The notes: generated by a model not told the origin, from the letters alone. A stretch of 64,000 nucleotides of DNA from CBDAQV01 sp965199335 (GCA_965199335.1 CBDAQZ010000003.1:496001-560000); one strand, 5' to 3'. Numbered from the stretch's first letter, positions 8,115-16,702 are shown. Program-made: numbers and translations.

Positions 8115-8238
8115 TGGTACCTCTGCGAAACACAGATTTAATCTATCATTTATAAGTGCGCTTTGTCGAGTGTATTGCGGGAACCGATCGTAACCTTTGC
8201 CGTTAGGTCCGCAATCATATCTATGCGGGTCATCATTC

Positions 8239-8478
8239 ATGCAAAGCAAGACTTCCAGCCTCAGGAACATCGCCTTCGGCACAATTGCCTGGACGGCGCT
8301 TCTGACCATCGGAGCTGTCGCGCCCCGGGCGGCCACAGAAGCCCCTGCCAAGCCTGATATCCAGATGCACGCGGTCCTCGACATGCAGAAATAGCTGGGG
8401 CTCAAGCCGACCCGGCTGCCGTCGCGCGCAAAGGCGCGCAAGCAGCCGACGGACGAAGCCGGTTCGCAACAGCCCTGA
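8239..8478 (+). pseudogene. Small exported protein gene interrupted by an in-frame amber codon
   Basis: The reading frame opens with a plausible signal peptide (NIAFGTIAWTALLTIGAVAP) and meets TAG at 8392-8394 after 51 codons (…LDMQK-stop). The same frame then continues for 27 sense codons with the host's GC-rich third positions (LGLKPTRLPSRAKARK…) to TGA at 8476, and an intrinsic terminator starts 21 bases later. This suggests one original gene of ~79 codons with a recent CAG-to-TAG change. The joined text around QK-x-LGLKPT faintly resembles the C-terminus of DUF3738-type proteins; that is only a guess. Translation of the 51-codon product alone cannot be excluded. Confidence 0.45.
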
Positions 8479-8498
8479 TTTCTCGGATTTGCACGATC

Positions 8499-8529
8499 AA
8501 GCCGCGCCCCAAAAAGCTGCGGCTTTTTT
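8499..8529 (+). terminator. Intrinsic terminator
   Basis: A 7-base stem, AAGCCGC with GCGGCTT, is separated by a 13-base A/C-rich loop and followed by a run of six T. It closes the transcript of the interrupted small gene and lies 27 bases before the next promoter. Confidence 0.75.
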
Positions 8530-8555
8530 CGTTTCATGATTGTACGTGACTATGC

Positions 8556-8583
8556 TTGACAATATAATAAAATTGGTTATTTT
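8556..8583 (+). promoter_or_regulatory. Sigma-70-type promoter for the gene at 8609
   Basis: A consensus -35 box TTGACA (8556-8561) is followed after 16 bases by TATTTT (8578-8583). It lies in an AT-rich stretch directly behind a terminator and ~25 bases before the start codon of the next gene. Confidence 0.55.
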
Positions 8584-8608
8584 AAGAAAATTTTAATGGA
8601 GACGAGTT

Positions 8609-9196
8609 ATGGCATTTTTTGAACCGATCGAACGCAGGCAGAGCCTCACTGGCAATGCCGCGCTGAGCCAGGAAATGGAAAACGCGGTTACCCGTGGATT
8701 GCTTGGCCGGATATTCGAGATTTCGCAGATAGCCGATATCAACTCGCCGCTCTACCATAGTCAGATTACTCCCCTGAACATTGCTGTTTTGACTGAGACG
8801 CCGAGTTCCATTCGACTTTTGAAAGCTCTTGGAGCTGATGATCCGATAAGCACTGTCTTGATGCTTATGAAGGCCGAAGAGCTTTACGGTCGCGTGGAGC
8901 GCCTGGAAAACCTGACCGCCGCCACGAAGCTCACCCCTATAACGGATATGGGTAGAAACGCCGATGAAGCCGTCTATCAAGAGCTGGCTATTGCAACCGA
9001 CGAGGAACATGTCGGCAAGGTAGCCTTGCTGGTAGAAATGGGCGTGGACCCAAGGCATCAAAGTGACGAAATCGCCAGCGCGTCCGAGATTATCGGTTAC
9101 AAGTTCAATGCACTCTTGGATCGCATCGAGGAGGTCAAGGAATTGACCGAAGCCTTGAGATTTCCAGCATACAAAACCCCGCCGCAACCCGTTTAA
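8609..9196 (+). CDS. Hypothetical protein with ankyrin-like segments
   Basis: The 195-residue protein is soluble and lacks a signal peptide. The segment SQITPLNIAVLTETPSSIR with LLKALGADDP, and a later VGKVALLVEMGVDP, look like degenerate ankyrin repeats, which usually mediate protein binding. Third codon positions are less GC-rich than in neighbouring genes, and it has its own promoter, so recent acquisition is possible. The start is supported by GGAG 8 bases upstream. The rest of the protein is not recognised. Confidence 0.6.
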   Translation: MAFFEPIERRQSLTGNAALSQEMENAVTRGLLGRIFEISQIADINSPLYHSQITPLNIAVLTETPSSIRLLKALGADDPISTVLMLMKAEELYGRVERLENLTAATKLTPITDMGRNADEAVYQELAIATDEEHVGKVALLVEMGVDPRHQSDEIASASEIIGYKFNALLDRIEEVKELTEALRFPAYKTPPQPV

Positions 9197-9222
9197 CGAA
9201 GTTCGCCGGCGAGGTAAGACCA

Positions 9223-9756
9223 ATGGGTATCGATCTGCAAGATTGCCGGGGCGTCGTCCTGCTTGCTGCGCTGGGTGTCCTGGGAACCAATGCGACCGTA
9301 AGGGCCCAAAATCCTGAAACGACGGGCCGCAAATGCCCTGTGACCAGCCTGAACCGGCTGGTGTCGGGGGCGGATGCGACGGGCCGGGATTGCTATGACG
9401 AGGCTTATCGGCCGGAAACCGGTTTGATGCTGGCACAGTTCACGCCGCAATCGGCGGGCGATCGTGTCTGGCCGGGCGACAAGACGATCCCGATCGTCCG
9501 CGCGACGATCACCGTCGAGGGCAAGCCGCCCGCCGGGCTGACGGTGCTGGGCGTCGAGCCTTGCCTGCAAGCGGGTGAGAAGGCCCACAGGAAGTCGCAT
9601 GCCCCGACGGTCACGATCTGCAGCGACACCCAGAACACGATCCTTGCCCGGCAGGACTGCGCGGTTCACCCGGAGGGTGGCAAGAAAAAGAACGATTGTA
9701 CCGTGACCTGGCCGAAAGTGGTTGTCAGGACCGAGTGGGCACAGCCGCCGCGCTGA
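9223..9756 (+). CDS. Exported hypothetical protein with paired cysteines
   Basis: The 177-residue protein begins with a probable signal peptide (GVVLLAALGVLGTNATVRAQ). The mature part holds several Cys (KCPVT, RDCYDE, EPCLQ, TICSD, QDCAVH, NDCTV), which suggests disulfide bonds in the periplasm. No family is recognised; a central segment (TIPIVRATITVEGKPPAG) is likely beta-sheet. It is convergent with, and overlaps by 32 bases, the UDG-like gene. It starts 26 bases after the ankyrin-like gene, so the two may be co-transcribed. Confidence 0.6.
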   Translation: MGIDLQDCRGVVLLAALGVLGTNATVRAQNPETTGRKCPVTSLNRLVSGADATGRDCYDEAYRPETGLMLAQFTPQSAGDRVWPGDKTIPIVRATITVEGKPPAGLTVLGVEPCLQAGEKAHRKSHAPTVTICSDTQNTILARQDCAVHPEGGKKKNDCTVTWPKVVVRTEWAQPPR

Positions 9757-10342
9757 GCAACTGCGAAACCCGGTCACGCAGTACCGGTACCAGTTCGGCC
9801 TCGAACCATGGGTTCCTGCGCAGCCATGCGGTATTGCGCCAGCTGGGGTGCGGCAGCGGAATGAAACGGGGCAGATAGTCGCGCCAGCGTTGCACCGTAT
9901 CCGACATCGGCCCGGCGGTTTTCAGGTAATATTTCTGCGCGTAGGAGCCGACCAGAAGCGTCAGCTCCAGCTTCGGCATCGCCGCCATCACCGGCGCATG
10001 CCACATCGGCGCGCATTCCTTGCGCGGGGGGCGGTCGCCGCCGTTCCTGTCCACGCCGGGATAGCAGAACCCCATCGGCACGATAGCGATGTTGCTCTCG
10101 TCGTAGAACCGTTCGCGGTCGAGGCCCAGCCAGTCGCGCAGGCGGTCGCCGCTGCGGTCGTTCCACGGGATGCCGGTCGCATGCACCTTGCTGCCCGGCG
10201 CCTGCCCCACGATCAGTATCCGCGCCTGGCCGTGCGCGCGCAATGTCGGGCGCGGCCCGTGGCTGAGATGCTGCGCGCAATGGGTGCAGCCGCGAATGCG
10301 CAGCAGCAGTTCGCCTAAAGGTTCTTCTCCCGCAAAACTCAC
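9725..10342 (-). CDS. Uracil-DNA glycosylase superfamily protein
   Basis: The 205-residue protein shows the UDG superfamily motif A (GQAPGSK) followed by the GIPWNDRSGDRLRDWLG substrate loop, and motif B HPSWRN near the C-terminus. Four Cys (CTHC near residue 19, GFCYPG, KECAP) are placed as in Fe-S containing UDG relatives. Such enzymes excise uracil or related bases, but for this subgroup activity is inferred from the fold. The GTG start at 10342 overlaps the stop of the PBP1A gene by four bases (GTGA), so both genes are one transcription unit with coupled translation. Confidence 0.8.
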   Translation of the reverse strand: MSFAGEEPLGELLLRIRGCTHCAQHLSHGPRPTLRAHGQARILIVGQAPGSKVHATGIPWNDRSGDRLRDWLGLDRERFYDESNIAIVPMGFCYPGVDRNGGDRPPRKECAPMWHAPVMAAMPKLELTLLVGSYAQKYYLKTAGPMSDTVQRWRDYLPRFIPLPHPSWRNTAWLRRNPWFEAELVPVLRDRVSQLLSAAAVPTRS

Positions 10343-12420
10343 TTGGTCAGGCCGCCGATCAACCGCGAGAACTCATCGCCGACGGAATCCGAGGTCGTTT
10401 CCTCGTCGTCGCGGCGTGGGACCACATGGGCCGCCGACGCCGGAACTTCCGACAGCTCCATGCCGTCCACCGTCGCGGTGGTCGCGCCCGGCGACGCCGG
10501 GCCCTCGACCGGCGCAGGCGGCGCGTCGGGCAGGTGCGACAGGCCGATGACCGGCTTGCCCTTCTCCGCATCGCTCATCACGCCGCGCCAGACCTGCACC
10601 GGCAGGCTGCCGCCGGTGATGCGCTTCATCGAGCTGTTGTCGTCGTTACCGATCCAGACGCCTGTAGTGTAATCGCCGGTGAAGCCGAAGAACCACGCGT
10701 CGCGGTAGTCCTGGCTGGTGCCGGTCTTGCCCGCCGCTGGCCGGTCAAGCTTCGCGCCCTTGCCAGTGCCGTATTCGATCACCGCCTCCAGCATCGACAC
10801 CAGCTCGGACACGTTCCAGGGCATCGCCGCCGTCGCCTGCGGTTGCGGCTGCCGCTGGTATAGCAGATTGCCGTCGCGGTCCTTGATCGAGGTGATGGCA
10901 TAGGGATGCACCACCTTGCCGTCATCGGCGAAGCTGGCATAGACGCCCGCCATCTCCAGCAGCGTCACCTCGCTGGTGCCGAGCGCCAGGCTGTAATCCC
11001 TGCCCATCGGTTCGGTGATGCCCAGGCGCTTGGCCATCTCCCGCGCCTTGTTCACGCCCACCGTCTGCAAGACGCGCACGGCGGCGGTGTTGATCGAATA
11101 GGCCAGCGCATCGCGCAAGGGGATCGCGCCGCGATATTCCGGTTCGAAATTCTCCGGCGACCAGTCGCCGATGGTGATCGGCGCATCCTCGACCATCGTG
11201 TCGGGATGCATGCCGTCCTGCAGCGCACACAGGTAATAGACAGGCTTGAACGACGAGCCGGGCTGGCGCAGCGCCTGCGTCGCGCGGTTGAACTGGCTCT
11301 GCTCGTAATCGCGGCCACCGACCATCGCCATGATCGCACCGTCATGCGCCAGCGTCACCACCGCCCCCTGGCTGGCGCGCGCGGCGGTCGCCTGCTTGCC
11401 CTCCAACACGGTTTCCAGATGGTGCTCCGCGTCGCGTTCCAGCGCCGTATCGAAAGTCGTCTGCACGGTCAGGTCGCCGTCGCTGTGTTCGATGTAATCG
11501 GACAGGCGGTCGACGATCCAGTCGGAGAAATAGCGGTAGGCGTCGGCGCTGCTGCCCGGCTTGTGCGGCGGCGCGGGCGCGATGTCGTTGAACTGCTTGA
11601 GCTGTTCCTCGCTGATGTAGCCGACATCCTCCATGCGCTGCAGCACGACGCGCGTGCGGCTGACCGAGGCGTTGCCCGAGGCATCGGGATTGTAGCGCGA
11701 CGGGGCCTTCAGGCACCCGGCCAGCGTCGCCGCCTCCTGCAGCGTCAGCTCGGTCGCGGACTTGCCGAAATAGGTGTGCGCGGCGGCGTCGATGCCGTAG
11801 GCGCCCTCGCCGAAATAGACCCGGTTCAGGTAGCCGGTCAGGATCTGGTCCTTGCTGTAGAGATGTTCGATCCACACCGCCAGCAGCATCTCCTGGATCT
11901 TGCGTCCCATCGTGCGCTCGGGGGTCAACAGCAGGTTCTTGGCCAGCTGCTGCGTGATGGTCGATCCGCCCTGCACCAGATGCCCTGCGCGCTCGTTGAC
12001 CCACATCGCGCGCACGATGCCGATCGGGTCAATGCCGAAATGGTGGTAGAAGCGTGAATCCTCGGTCGCCAGCACCGCCTCGGGCACGTATTTGGGCAGC
12101 TGGTCGACGGTGACGGTGGTCCCGTACATGTCGCCATAGCGCGCGACGGTCGAGCCGTCGGCGGCCAGGATGGTGATGGTCGGCTTGCGCTTCAGCGCCA
12201 CCGCCTGGCGCGGGTCGGGCAGGCCGATCGCGTAGTAGCCGACCACCAGCGCAACCGCCAGCATGCCCCAAAGCGTGACCAGGATCGCGCCACGCCGGAA
12301 GACGCGGAAGCGAAACGGGTTCACGGCAGCCAGCCCCCCCGCCGCCTTTTCATGCCACGCATCCCGTTTCGGCTTGCGCGCGGGCGACCGGGAGGAGGAT
12401 TTCGATTTACCGGATTTCAC
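10339..12420 (-). CDS. mrcA: Penicillin-binding protein 1A (class A bifunctional peptidoglycan synthase)
   Basis: About 693 residues. A Lys/Arg/Ser-rich cytoplasmic tail and one transmembrane helix (VTLWGMLAVALVVGYYAIGL) precede a GT51 glycosyltransferase domain (catalytic Glu in ATEDSRFYHHFG, then GGSTITQQLAKN) and a transpeptidase domain with SxxK (PGSSFKP), SxN (YSINTA) and KTG (GKTGTS). It polymerises lipid II and crosslinks peptides in the periplasm. A Pro/Ala-rich C-terminal tail follows. The GTG at 12420 is preferred because AAGG lies 7 bases upstream; a TTG two codons earlier opens the same frame. It is coupled to the downstream UDG-like gene. Confidence 0.93.
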   Translation of the reverse strand: MKSGKSKSSSRSPARKPKRDAWHEKAAGGLAAVNPFRFRVFRRGAILVTLWGMLAVALVVGYYAIGLPDPRQAVALKRKPTITILAADGSTVARYGDMYGTTVTVDQLPKYVPEAVLATEDSRFYHHFGIDPIGIVRAMWVNERAGHLVQGGSTITQQLAKNLLLTPERTMGRKIQEMLLAVWIEHLYSKDQILTGYLNRVYFGEGAYGIDAAAHTYFGKSATELTLQEAATLAGCLKAPSRYNPDASGNASVSRTRVVLQRMEDVGYISEEQLKQFNDIAPAPPHKPGSSADAYRYFSDWIVDRLSDYIEHSDGDLTVQTTFDTALERDAEHHLETVLEGKQATAARASQGAVVTLAHDGAIMAMVGGRDYEQSQFNRATQALRQPGSSFKPVYYLCALQDGMHPDTMVEDAPITIGDWSPENFEPEYRGAIPLRDALAYSINTAAVRVLQTVGVNKAREMAKRLGITEPMGRDYSLALGTSEVTLLEMAGVYASFADDGKVVHPYAITSIKDRDGNLLYQRQPQPQATAAMPWNVSELVSMLEAVIEYGTGKGAKLDRPAAGKTGTSQDYRDAWFFGFTGDYTTGVWIGNDDNSSMKRITGGSLPVQVWRGVMSDAEKGKPVIGLSHLPDAPPAPVEGPASPGATTATVDGMELSEVPASAAHVVPRRDDEETTSDSVGDEFSRLIGGLTK

Positions 12421-12481
12421 CCACAAGCCTTAAGCGCGATAAGGCGGCATTTTCAAGGCGAGATGCATTCGGCCGCTCTAT

Positions 12482-12508
12482 ATCATCCCGGGCTTGAGCC
12501 GGGACGAT
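12482..12508. repeat. Dispersed inverted-repeat element (ATCATCCCGG type)
   Basis: An imperfect palindrome, ATCATCCCGG then GCTTGAGC then CGGGACGAT, sits between the PBP1A gene start and the hydrolase gene stop. A relative occurs between pheS and pheT (28500-28525). Short repeats of this type are common between genes in alphaproteobacteria. Confidence 0.6.
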
Positions 12509-12514
12509 AATTTA

Positions 12515-13366
12515 CTACTTCATCTCTGCCATGGCGACTGCGATCTGGGGTGCGGCCTCGCGGACGATCTCGTTATGCTCGAACCCCGGCAGCTCGTGAT
12601 AGGTCAGCCAGGGATTGTCCCGCGCCAGCGTCCGCGACATGGCGACAGGGATGATCTGGTCCTGGTCGCCGGTGAAGATGACCACCTGCGGCGCCGGGGC
12701 GCGCTGGCCCAGCTGTTGCAGCACGGCAGCGTTGGCGAAGTTGTGATGCAGCAGAAAGGCGATCGGACCGACGACGCGGAAAGCCATGTCGTGCAGGCTG
12801 GTGAACGGAGCGACCAGGACGATGCGGCCAATTTCGGGATGGGCCAGCGCGAATTCCAGCCCGACCCCGGTGCCCAGAGAATGTCCCACGATGCCGGTAC
12901 GCGCCAGCAATGCCTGTTCGTCGATGCCAAGATGGCCGGCCAGGGTTTTGAATGCCGTATCGGCGTTATCCTGGATCGCCGCCCCCGACGGCTTGCCTTG
13001 GTCATAGCCGTAGCCCGGATAATCGACCATCAGAAAGCCATCGTCGGCCAACGCGGGCTGTGCAGGGAGGCCGTCGCGGTATTGCAGGATCAGGCCGCCA
13101 TTGCCGCCGAACATCATCCAGAGCCGCCGCGGCGGTTCGCCGTCTGCGGGAGGCAGGTAGAACGCCACCTGCCCACCCTGCGTCGTCCGGTACGGCAGGC
13201 GCACGATCGCACGGCCAGCTTCCATCTCCGCGCCGGAGGCGTAGGTACGCGGGTGATAGATCATGCTGTCCTGGGTCAGATAGATGATACCGGTTGCCGC
13301 CAGGGCACCCAGTATCAGGCTGAACAGGAAGGCCCGGATTTCCCTCAGGAAGCGCGGCGGCTTCAT
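12515..13366 (-). CDS. Membrane-anchored alpha/beta hydrolase
   Basis: The 283-residue protein has one N-terminal transmembrane helix (residues 11-30) and an alpha/beta hydrolase domain with oxyanion-region GGNGG, nucleophile S163 (GHSLG), D236 (GDQDQIIP) and H264 (FEHN). The catalytic domain probably faces the periplasm, as in BEM46-like serine hydrolases. The substrate is unknown. The ATG at 13366 overlaps the stop of the upstream YgjP-type gene by four bases (ATGA), so the two are translationally coupled; a longer frame upstream lies inside that gene. Confidence 0.8.
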   Translation of the reverse strand: MKPPRFLREIRAFLFSLILGALAATGIIYLTQDSMIYHPRTYASGAEMEAGRAIVRLPYRTTQGGQVAFYLPPADGEPPRRLWMMFGGNGGLILQYRDGLPAQPALADDGFLMVDYPGYGYDQGKPSGAAIQDNADTAFKTLAGHLGIDEQALLARTGIVGHSLGTGVGLEFALAHPEIGRIVLVAPFTSLHDMAFRVVGPIAFLLHHNFANAAVLQQLGQRAPAPQVVIFTGDQDQIIPVAMSRTLARDNPWLTYHELPGFEHNEIVREAAPQIAVAMAEMK

Positions 13367-14070
13367 CCGTAGCGGTGCAGCGTCGCGCCGTTGCGTTTCA
13401 GCCAGTTGCGCGCCTCGGGCGTCTGCGGTGCGAGGTCTTCGCACAGGGCCCAGAAATCAGGCCCGTGGTTCATATGCTTCAGATGCGCCATCTCGTGGGC
13501 CGCGACATAGTCCAGGATGCTGGGCGGCGCGAGGATAAGCCGCCACGAGAACGACAGCTTGCCGCTGGGGCTGCAGCTGCCCCAGCGCGTCGTCGTATCG
13601 CGCAGGGTCATGCTCGGCACCGATACGCCCAGCGCCTTTGCCTGGCGCGTAATGCAGGCGGTCAGCGCGGTCCGTGCCTCGCGCATCAGGTAGTCGCGCA
13701 CGCGGCGCGGCAGGTGCTCGGGCAGGCTGGGCACGCTCAGCACACCGCTGGCGCAGGCCATGGTGCCGCGGGTGGCCGAAGCAAGCTCGATCCGGTGCGG
13801 CACGCCGGCGACAGGGATGGTGGTGCCATGGGCAAAAGGGACATGCGGCGGGCGGGAGGCCAGATGCTCGTCGATCCAGTCGCGGTTACGGTCGACGAAG
13901 CGGTTGATCTCGCGCAGGCTGACCCGGCGCGGCGCGACGACCTCGATCCCGTCGCCCTGGACCGCAAGCCGCAGAATCAGACGCCGTGCCCGGGGATTGC
14001 GCGTGATATGCAGCTCGGTTGTCAGGGTCACGATCGCGACTCTCGCCAATGGTTCGACACATGAAATCAT
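13363..14070 (-). CDS. YgjP-type (DUF45) zinc metallopeptidase
   Basis: The ~235-residue protein has the DUF45/YgjP layout: an N-terminal beta-rich domain (ARRLILRLAVQGDGIEVVAP) and a C-terminal metallopeptidase motif VAAHEMAHLKHMNHGPDFW, where the HExxH-type histidines and a downstream His bind zinc. The TTRWGSCS signature typical of the family is present. Physiological substrates are not established. The start at 14070 is tentative because its ribosome-binding site is weak. The gene is coupled to the downstream hydrolase gene by a 4-base overlap. Confidence 0.8.
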   Translation of the reverse strand: MISCVEPLARVAIVTLTTELHITRNPRARRLILRLAVQGDGIEVVAPRRVSLREINRFVDRNRDWIDEHLASRPPHVPFAHGTTIPVAGVPHRIELASATRGTMACASGVLSVPSLPEHLPRRVRDYLMREARTALTACITRQAKALGVSVPSMTLRDTTTRWGSCSPSGKLSFSWRLILAPPSILDYVAAHEMAHLKHMNHGPDFWALCEDLAPQTPEARNWLKRNGATLHRYG

Positions 14071-14283
14071 AGCGCATTCGACCCGTGGCGAGAAGCCCGT
14101 TGATAGCCATCGGCTGCGCTTTCTCGAGTCGCCACGATAGGCGAGGTTAATGCGGTATTCCAGCAAACGTTCATCCAGATCATTGATATTATTTGTACTT
14201 TGTTCTGGTCTTTATAAAATTTTTATGCAAAGATTAACGTCATCCCGTTGCCTTGGGGCAGCTCTGCTTACCGGAACCGTAAA

Positions 14284-14538
14284 ATGAAGACTCCTTCCCT
14301 GACCTTAGCCACCGGCATACTGGCACTGACCAGTTTTGCCCCGGCCACCATTCACGGGCAACAGGTCGAAAAACAGCCTGGCCAGCCAGCCCCAGCCACG
14401 CAACCAGCACCCCAGGGAAATTCTATCCCCTTGAAATACCTGGCATTTGGCGCTGGCGCGCTTGTCATCGTCCTTGGCAACAAGATGCGCCGGGACCATC
14501 ATGTTCGGAACTGCACGCACGACGACATCGGCTGCTGA
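14284..14538 (+). CDS. Small exported or membrane protein of unknown function
   Basis: The 84-residue protein has a signal peptide (residues 1-23, ending near TIHGQQ), a Pro/Gln/Ala-rich linker (QPGQPAPATQPAPQ) and one transmembrane helix (YLAFGAGALVIVLGNKM), followed by a short His/Cys-containing tail. No family is recognised. The ATG at 14284 has GGAACC upstream and begins the signal peptide; the frame is open further upstream from 14248 but without a signal. It converges on the manganese catalase gene across a shared hairpin. Confidence 0.6.
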   Translation: MKTPSLTLATGILALTSFAPATIHGQQVEKQPGQPAPATQPAPQGNSIPLKYLAFGAGALVIVLGNKMRRDHHVRNCTHDDIGC

Positions 14539-14552
14539 TCGGCCGATATGCA

Positions 14553-14583
14553 AATAGGGCCGCCCCTATCAGGGCGGCCTATT
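14553..14583. terminator. Probable bidirectional terminator
   Basis: The stem GGCCGCCC pairs with GGGCGGCC around a 6-base loop, flanked by AATAG and CTATT. It separates the convergent small membrane protein gene and manganese catalase gene. T-runs are poor on both sides. Confidence 0.5.
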
Positions 14584-14597
14584 GCTATGTCCGCAGA

Positions 14598-15338
14598 CTA
14601 TTCGGCGGCCAGAGGCAGCTTTTCGTCATCCGCGTTGATCACTTCCTTCGGCTCCTGCCCGTGCGGCTTGGGGTTTGGGTCGTATTTGAAGTTCGGTTCC
14701 TCGTTCCACGGCCCACGGCTGTCAATCGCGCCCTTCGACAGGTTGAACGTCAGGTCGACGGTGCTGTCGGGATCGACATTGCCGAAGAACGGGTCGGTCA
14801 GCTTGCCGATCGAGTGCAGGGCTTCCATGAACATCTTGGTATGCGTGATCTCCCGGGTCAGCAGGAAGGTCAAAGCCTTGGTCGTACCCTCGTCCGGCGA
14901 CATCTTGATCAGAGCCTCGTAAGTCTGGCGCGCGCCGGCCTCGGCGCCAATATTGGCGCGCAGGTCGCGCACCACATTGCCGCCCTCGTCCACATAGGCC
15001 GCCGTCCAGGCCGAGCCCTGGCTGTCCAGCAGATGTGGCCCGAGGCCGCGGATCGCGAACAGCGAGCTTTTATAGGCATCGGTCTGGTCGACGCCCGACG
15101 TGTGCTGCTCGATCATGTTGCCAACCATCTCCAGATGGCTGAACTCCTCGATCGCGATATCCTGCAGCATGTCGCGGATGCCCGCATTCTCGACATGGAA
15201 GGATTGCACCCAGTATTGCAGGGCGGCCTTCAACTCGCCCGTGGCGCCGCCGAATTGTTCGAGCAGGAACTGGCCGAACTTGGGGTCCTTGGTCTTGACC
15301 TCGACCGGGTACATCAGTTCTTTGCGATGATAAAACAT
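14598..15338 (-). CDS. Manganese catalase
   Basis: The 246-residue protein matches non-haem dimanganese catalases, which turn hydrogen peroxide into water and oxygen. The metal ligands are visible in the four-helix bundle: E35 (ATGELKAAL), E65 and H68 (IEEFSHLE), E133 (IGAEAGARQ) and H166 (REITHTKM). The C-terminal tail (RGPWNEEPNFKYD and a Pro/Lys-rich end) is typical of the KatN/YjqC branch. The start at 15338 has a strong GGAGG. Neighbours (a small Asp/Ser protein and DUF1328 membrane peptide) fit a stress context. No dedicated regulator is adjacent. Confidence 0.93.
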   Translation of the reverse strand: MFYHRKELMYPVEVKTKDPKFGQFLLEQFGGATGELKAALQYWVQSFHVENAGIRDMLQDIAIEEFSHLEMVGNMIEQHTSGVDQTDAYKSSLFAIRGLGPHLLDSQGSAWTAAYVDEGGNVVRDLRANIGAEAGARQTYEALIKMSPDEGTTKALTFLLTREITHTKMFMEALHSIGKLTDPFFGNVDPDSTVDLTFNLSKGAIDSRGPWNEEPNFKYDPNPKPHGQEPKEVINADDEKLPLAAE

Positions 15339-15409
15339 GGGCGACCTCCGTTGGATACTGGAGTCGCTAACCCGGCATGATCCGGTCCGTTCCAAATTCC
15401 GGACAAGAT

Positions 15410-15445
15410 AAAGGCGGACCGACGGAGTCCCGCCGGCCCGCCTTG
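15410..15445 (-). terminator. Intrinsic terminator for the gene at 15462
   Basis: On the minus strand a long imperfect stem (AAGGCGGGCCGGCGG with CCGTCGGTCCGCCTT) is followed by TTATCTT. It separates the small protein gene from the manganese catalase gene, so these two are transcribed apart. Confidence 0.6.
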
Positions 15446-15461
15446 CTGGTTATCTCAAAGC

Positions 15462-15653
15462 CTAGGCGTTGTATGTGGCAGCGACGTCGGGCGAGCCTGC
15501 TCGCGGTCCGAAATCGGAAAGGCTGTATTTCGGCTTGATCTCATGACCGACAGGGTCCGAACCATTGTAGGAAAAGGTAACAAAAGTAGCCTCTTTCTCC
15601 TGTGCCGTGGTTTGCGTTTCAGCAGGTTGTACGTTCGTTTTATTCGCAGACAT
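15462..15653 (-). CDS. Small hydrophilic hypothetical protein
   Basis: The 63-residue protein has no signal peptide or membrane segment. Its N-terminal third is Thr/Gln/Glu-rich (VQPAETQTTAQEKE) and looks disordered; the rest reads VTFSYNGSDPVGHEIKPKYSLSDF. AAGGAG 7 bases before the ATG and a terminator just after the stop show that it is a real, separately transcribed gene. No family is recognised. The location beside manganese catalase and a DUF1328 gene suggests a stress-related role, but this is only context. Confidence 0.6.
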   Translation of the reverse strand: MSANKTNVQPAETQTTAQEKEATFVTFSYNGSDPVGHEIKPKYSLSDFGPRAGSPDVAATYNA

Positions 15654-15734
15654 AACGATCTCCTTTGGTGAACACGTCGGGACAATAACACACCGAAACG
15701 GCTTTTGGCTAAAATTTATCTCAAATTCAGCCAG

Positions 15735-16421
15735 CTATGTGGCAGCACCGTACTCAGCGCCATTTCGAGCCATTCTGGCTCGTGGACTTTCCCAGATCAG
15801 CTGATCGACGAGCTGCGTCGTCGAATCATCGATCTGGATGTTCAGAGATTCCGGTCCCGATATCGCCCAGGCGATCTTGTAGCGTTCCGGATCCTTCATT
15901 TCGGTGCATAGATGCAGCAGCCGAACCGCCGCGCGCTGGACATCGGGCAGCAGGAACAGTTCGGGACGCGAGATGTCTTCCACGGTATCGGCAACCAGTT
16001 TCCTGCGCGCATGCTCAAGGTCGTCCACGCGCTTGGTCAGTTGCGCGGGCCTATCGGGAAGGACAGCACCGCTGGCCAGGTTACGCAGATGGTGCTGCAC
16101 GTTGCTGATCGAACCTACGGTTTCCGACAGATACATGCTGGAAGCGGTACTACCGGGGGAGCGTTCGTGCATCAGGTGCATGTCGCGCGCGGCCAGCAGG
16201 AAAAGCTCACCTTCGGGTTTGTCCGTCTGTGCGGGCTCGAACGTATGCTTGCGAACCTCGGCCAGAGCCTTGAAGCCCAGATCCTGGTCGGGCTCATCGA
16301 ACCTGGAAATCATGTTGACCTGATGGATGATCTCGAACAGGTCGACGGCGCGGGGCTGTACGGTCGGATCGCTGGGAAGCCTGTCGAGCAGATTGTAAAT
16401 CTTGTAGACTGGCTCGAGCAT
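15735..16421 (-). CDS. Hypothetical alpha-helical protein
   Basis: The 228-residue protein is predicted mostly helical and soluble, with many Asp/Arg heptad-like segments (QPRAVDLFEIIHQVNMISR, LTKRVDDLEHARRKLVADT). No signal peptide or known domain is recognised. The ATG at 16421 is preferred over a GTG at 16436, because the GGAG that would serve it (spacing 9) lies between the two. The 5' side is AT-rich and probably carries its promoter. It is convergent with nothing and lies upstream of a separately transcribed small gene. Confidence 0.6.
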   Translation of the reverse strand: MLEPVYKIYNLLDRLPSDPTVQPRAVDLFEIIHQVNMISRFDEPDQDLGFKALAEVRKHTFEPAQTDKPEGELFLLAARDMHLMHERSPGSTASSMYLSETVGSISNVQHHLRNLASGAVLPDRPAQLTKRVDDLEHARRKLVADTVEDISRPELFLLPDVQRAAVRLLHLCTEMKDPERYKIAWAISGPESLNIQIDDSTTQLVDQLIWESPRARMARNGAEYGAAT

Positions 16422-16504
16422 GTATTGTAACTCCACCCGTATTAGTAATTCATTTATAATTACGAATATGGGCGCCTGTCAAGCATATGCATAGGGCCGC
16501 AACG

Positions 16505-16684
16505 TCACCCCCCGGTGATTTCCTCGACCACGAAGATGGCAAGCAGGATGAACAGCGCGCAGACAGCCAGGAAGATGAAGAACAGTATCTTGGCGATGAA
16601 CGCCGCGACGCCCGCCAGCGCATAGAATCCAAGCCCGCCGGCGACCAGCGAGATCAGCGCGAATATGATGGCCCATTTGAGCAT
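16505..16684 (-). CDS. DUF1328 small membrane protein
   Basis: The 59-residue protein starts MLKWAIIFALISLVAGGLGF and consists of two transmembrane helices separated by ALAGVAAFIAK, ending FVVEEITGG. This is the DUF1328 (YtjA-type) family of tiny inner-membrane proteins, often linked to envelope or stress conditions but of unknown function. AAGGAT 7 bases upstream supports the ATG at 16684. The stop falls before the divergent hypothetical gene. It follows the polyglutamine gene by 18 bases on the same strand and may share its transcript. Confidence 0.85.
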   Translation of the reverse strand: MLKWAIIFALISLVAGGLGFYALAGVAAFIAKILFFIFLAVCALFILLAIFVVEEITGG

Positions 16685-16702
16685 GGTGTTATCCTTTGTC
16701 GT

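Noticed and set aside
10906..12057. 383-codon plus-strand frame opposite the PBP1A gene
   Set aside because: It is the antisense shadow of a gene with all GT51 and transpeptidase motifs; its composition (Ala/Arg/His) is that expected of GC-rich antisense.
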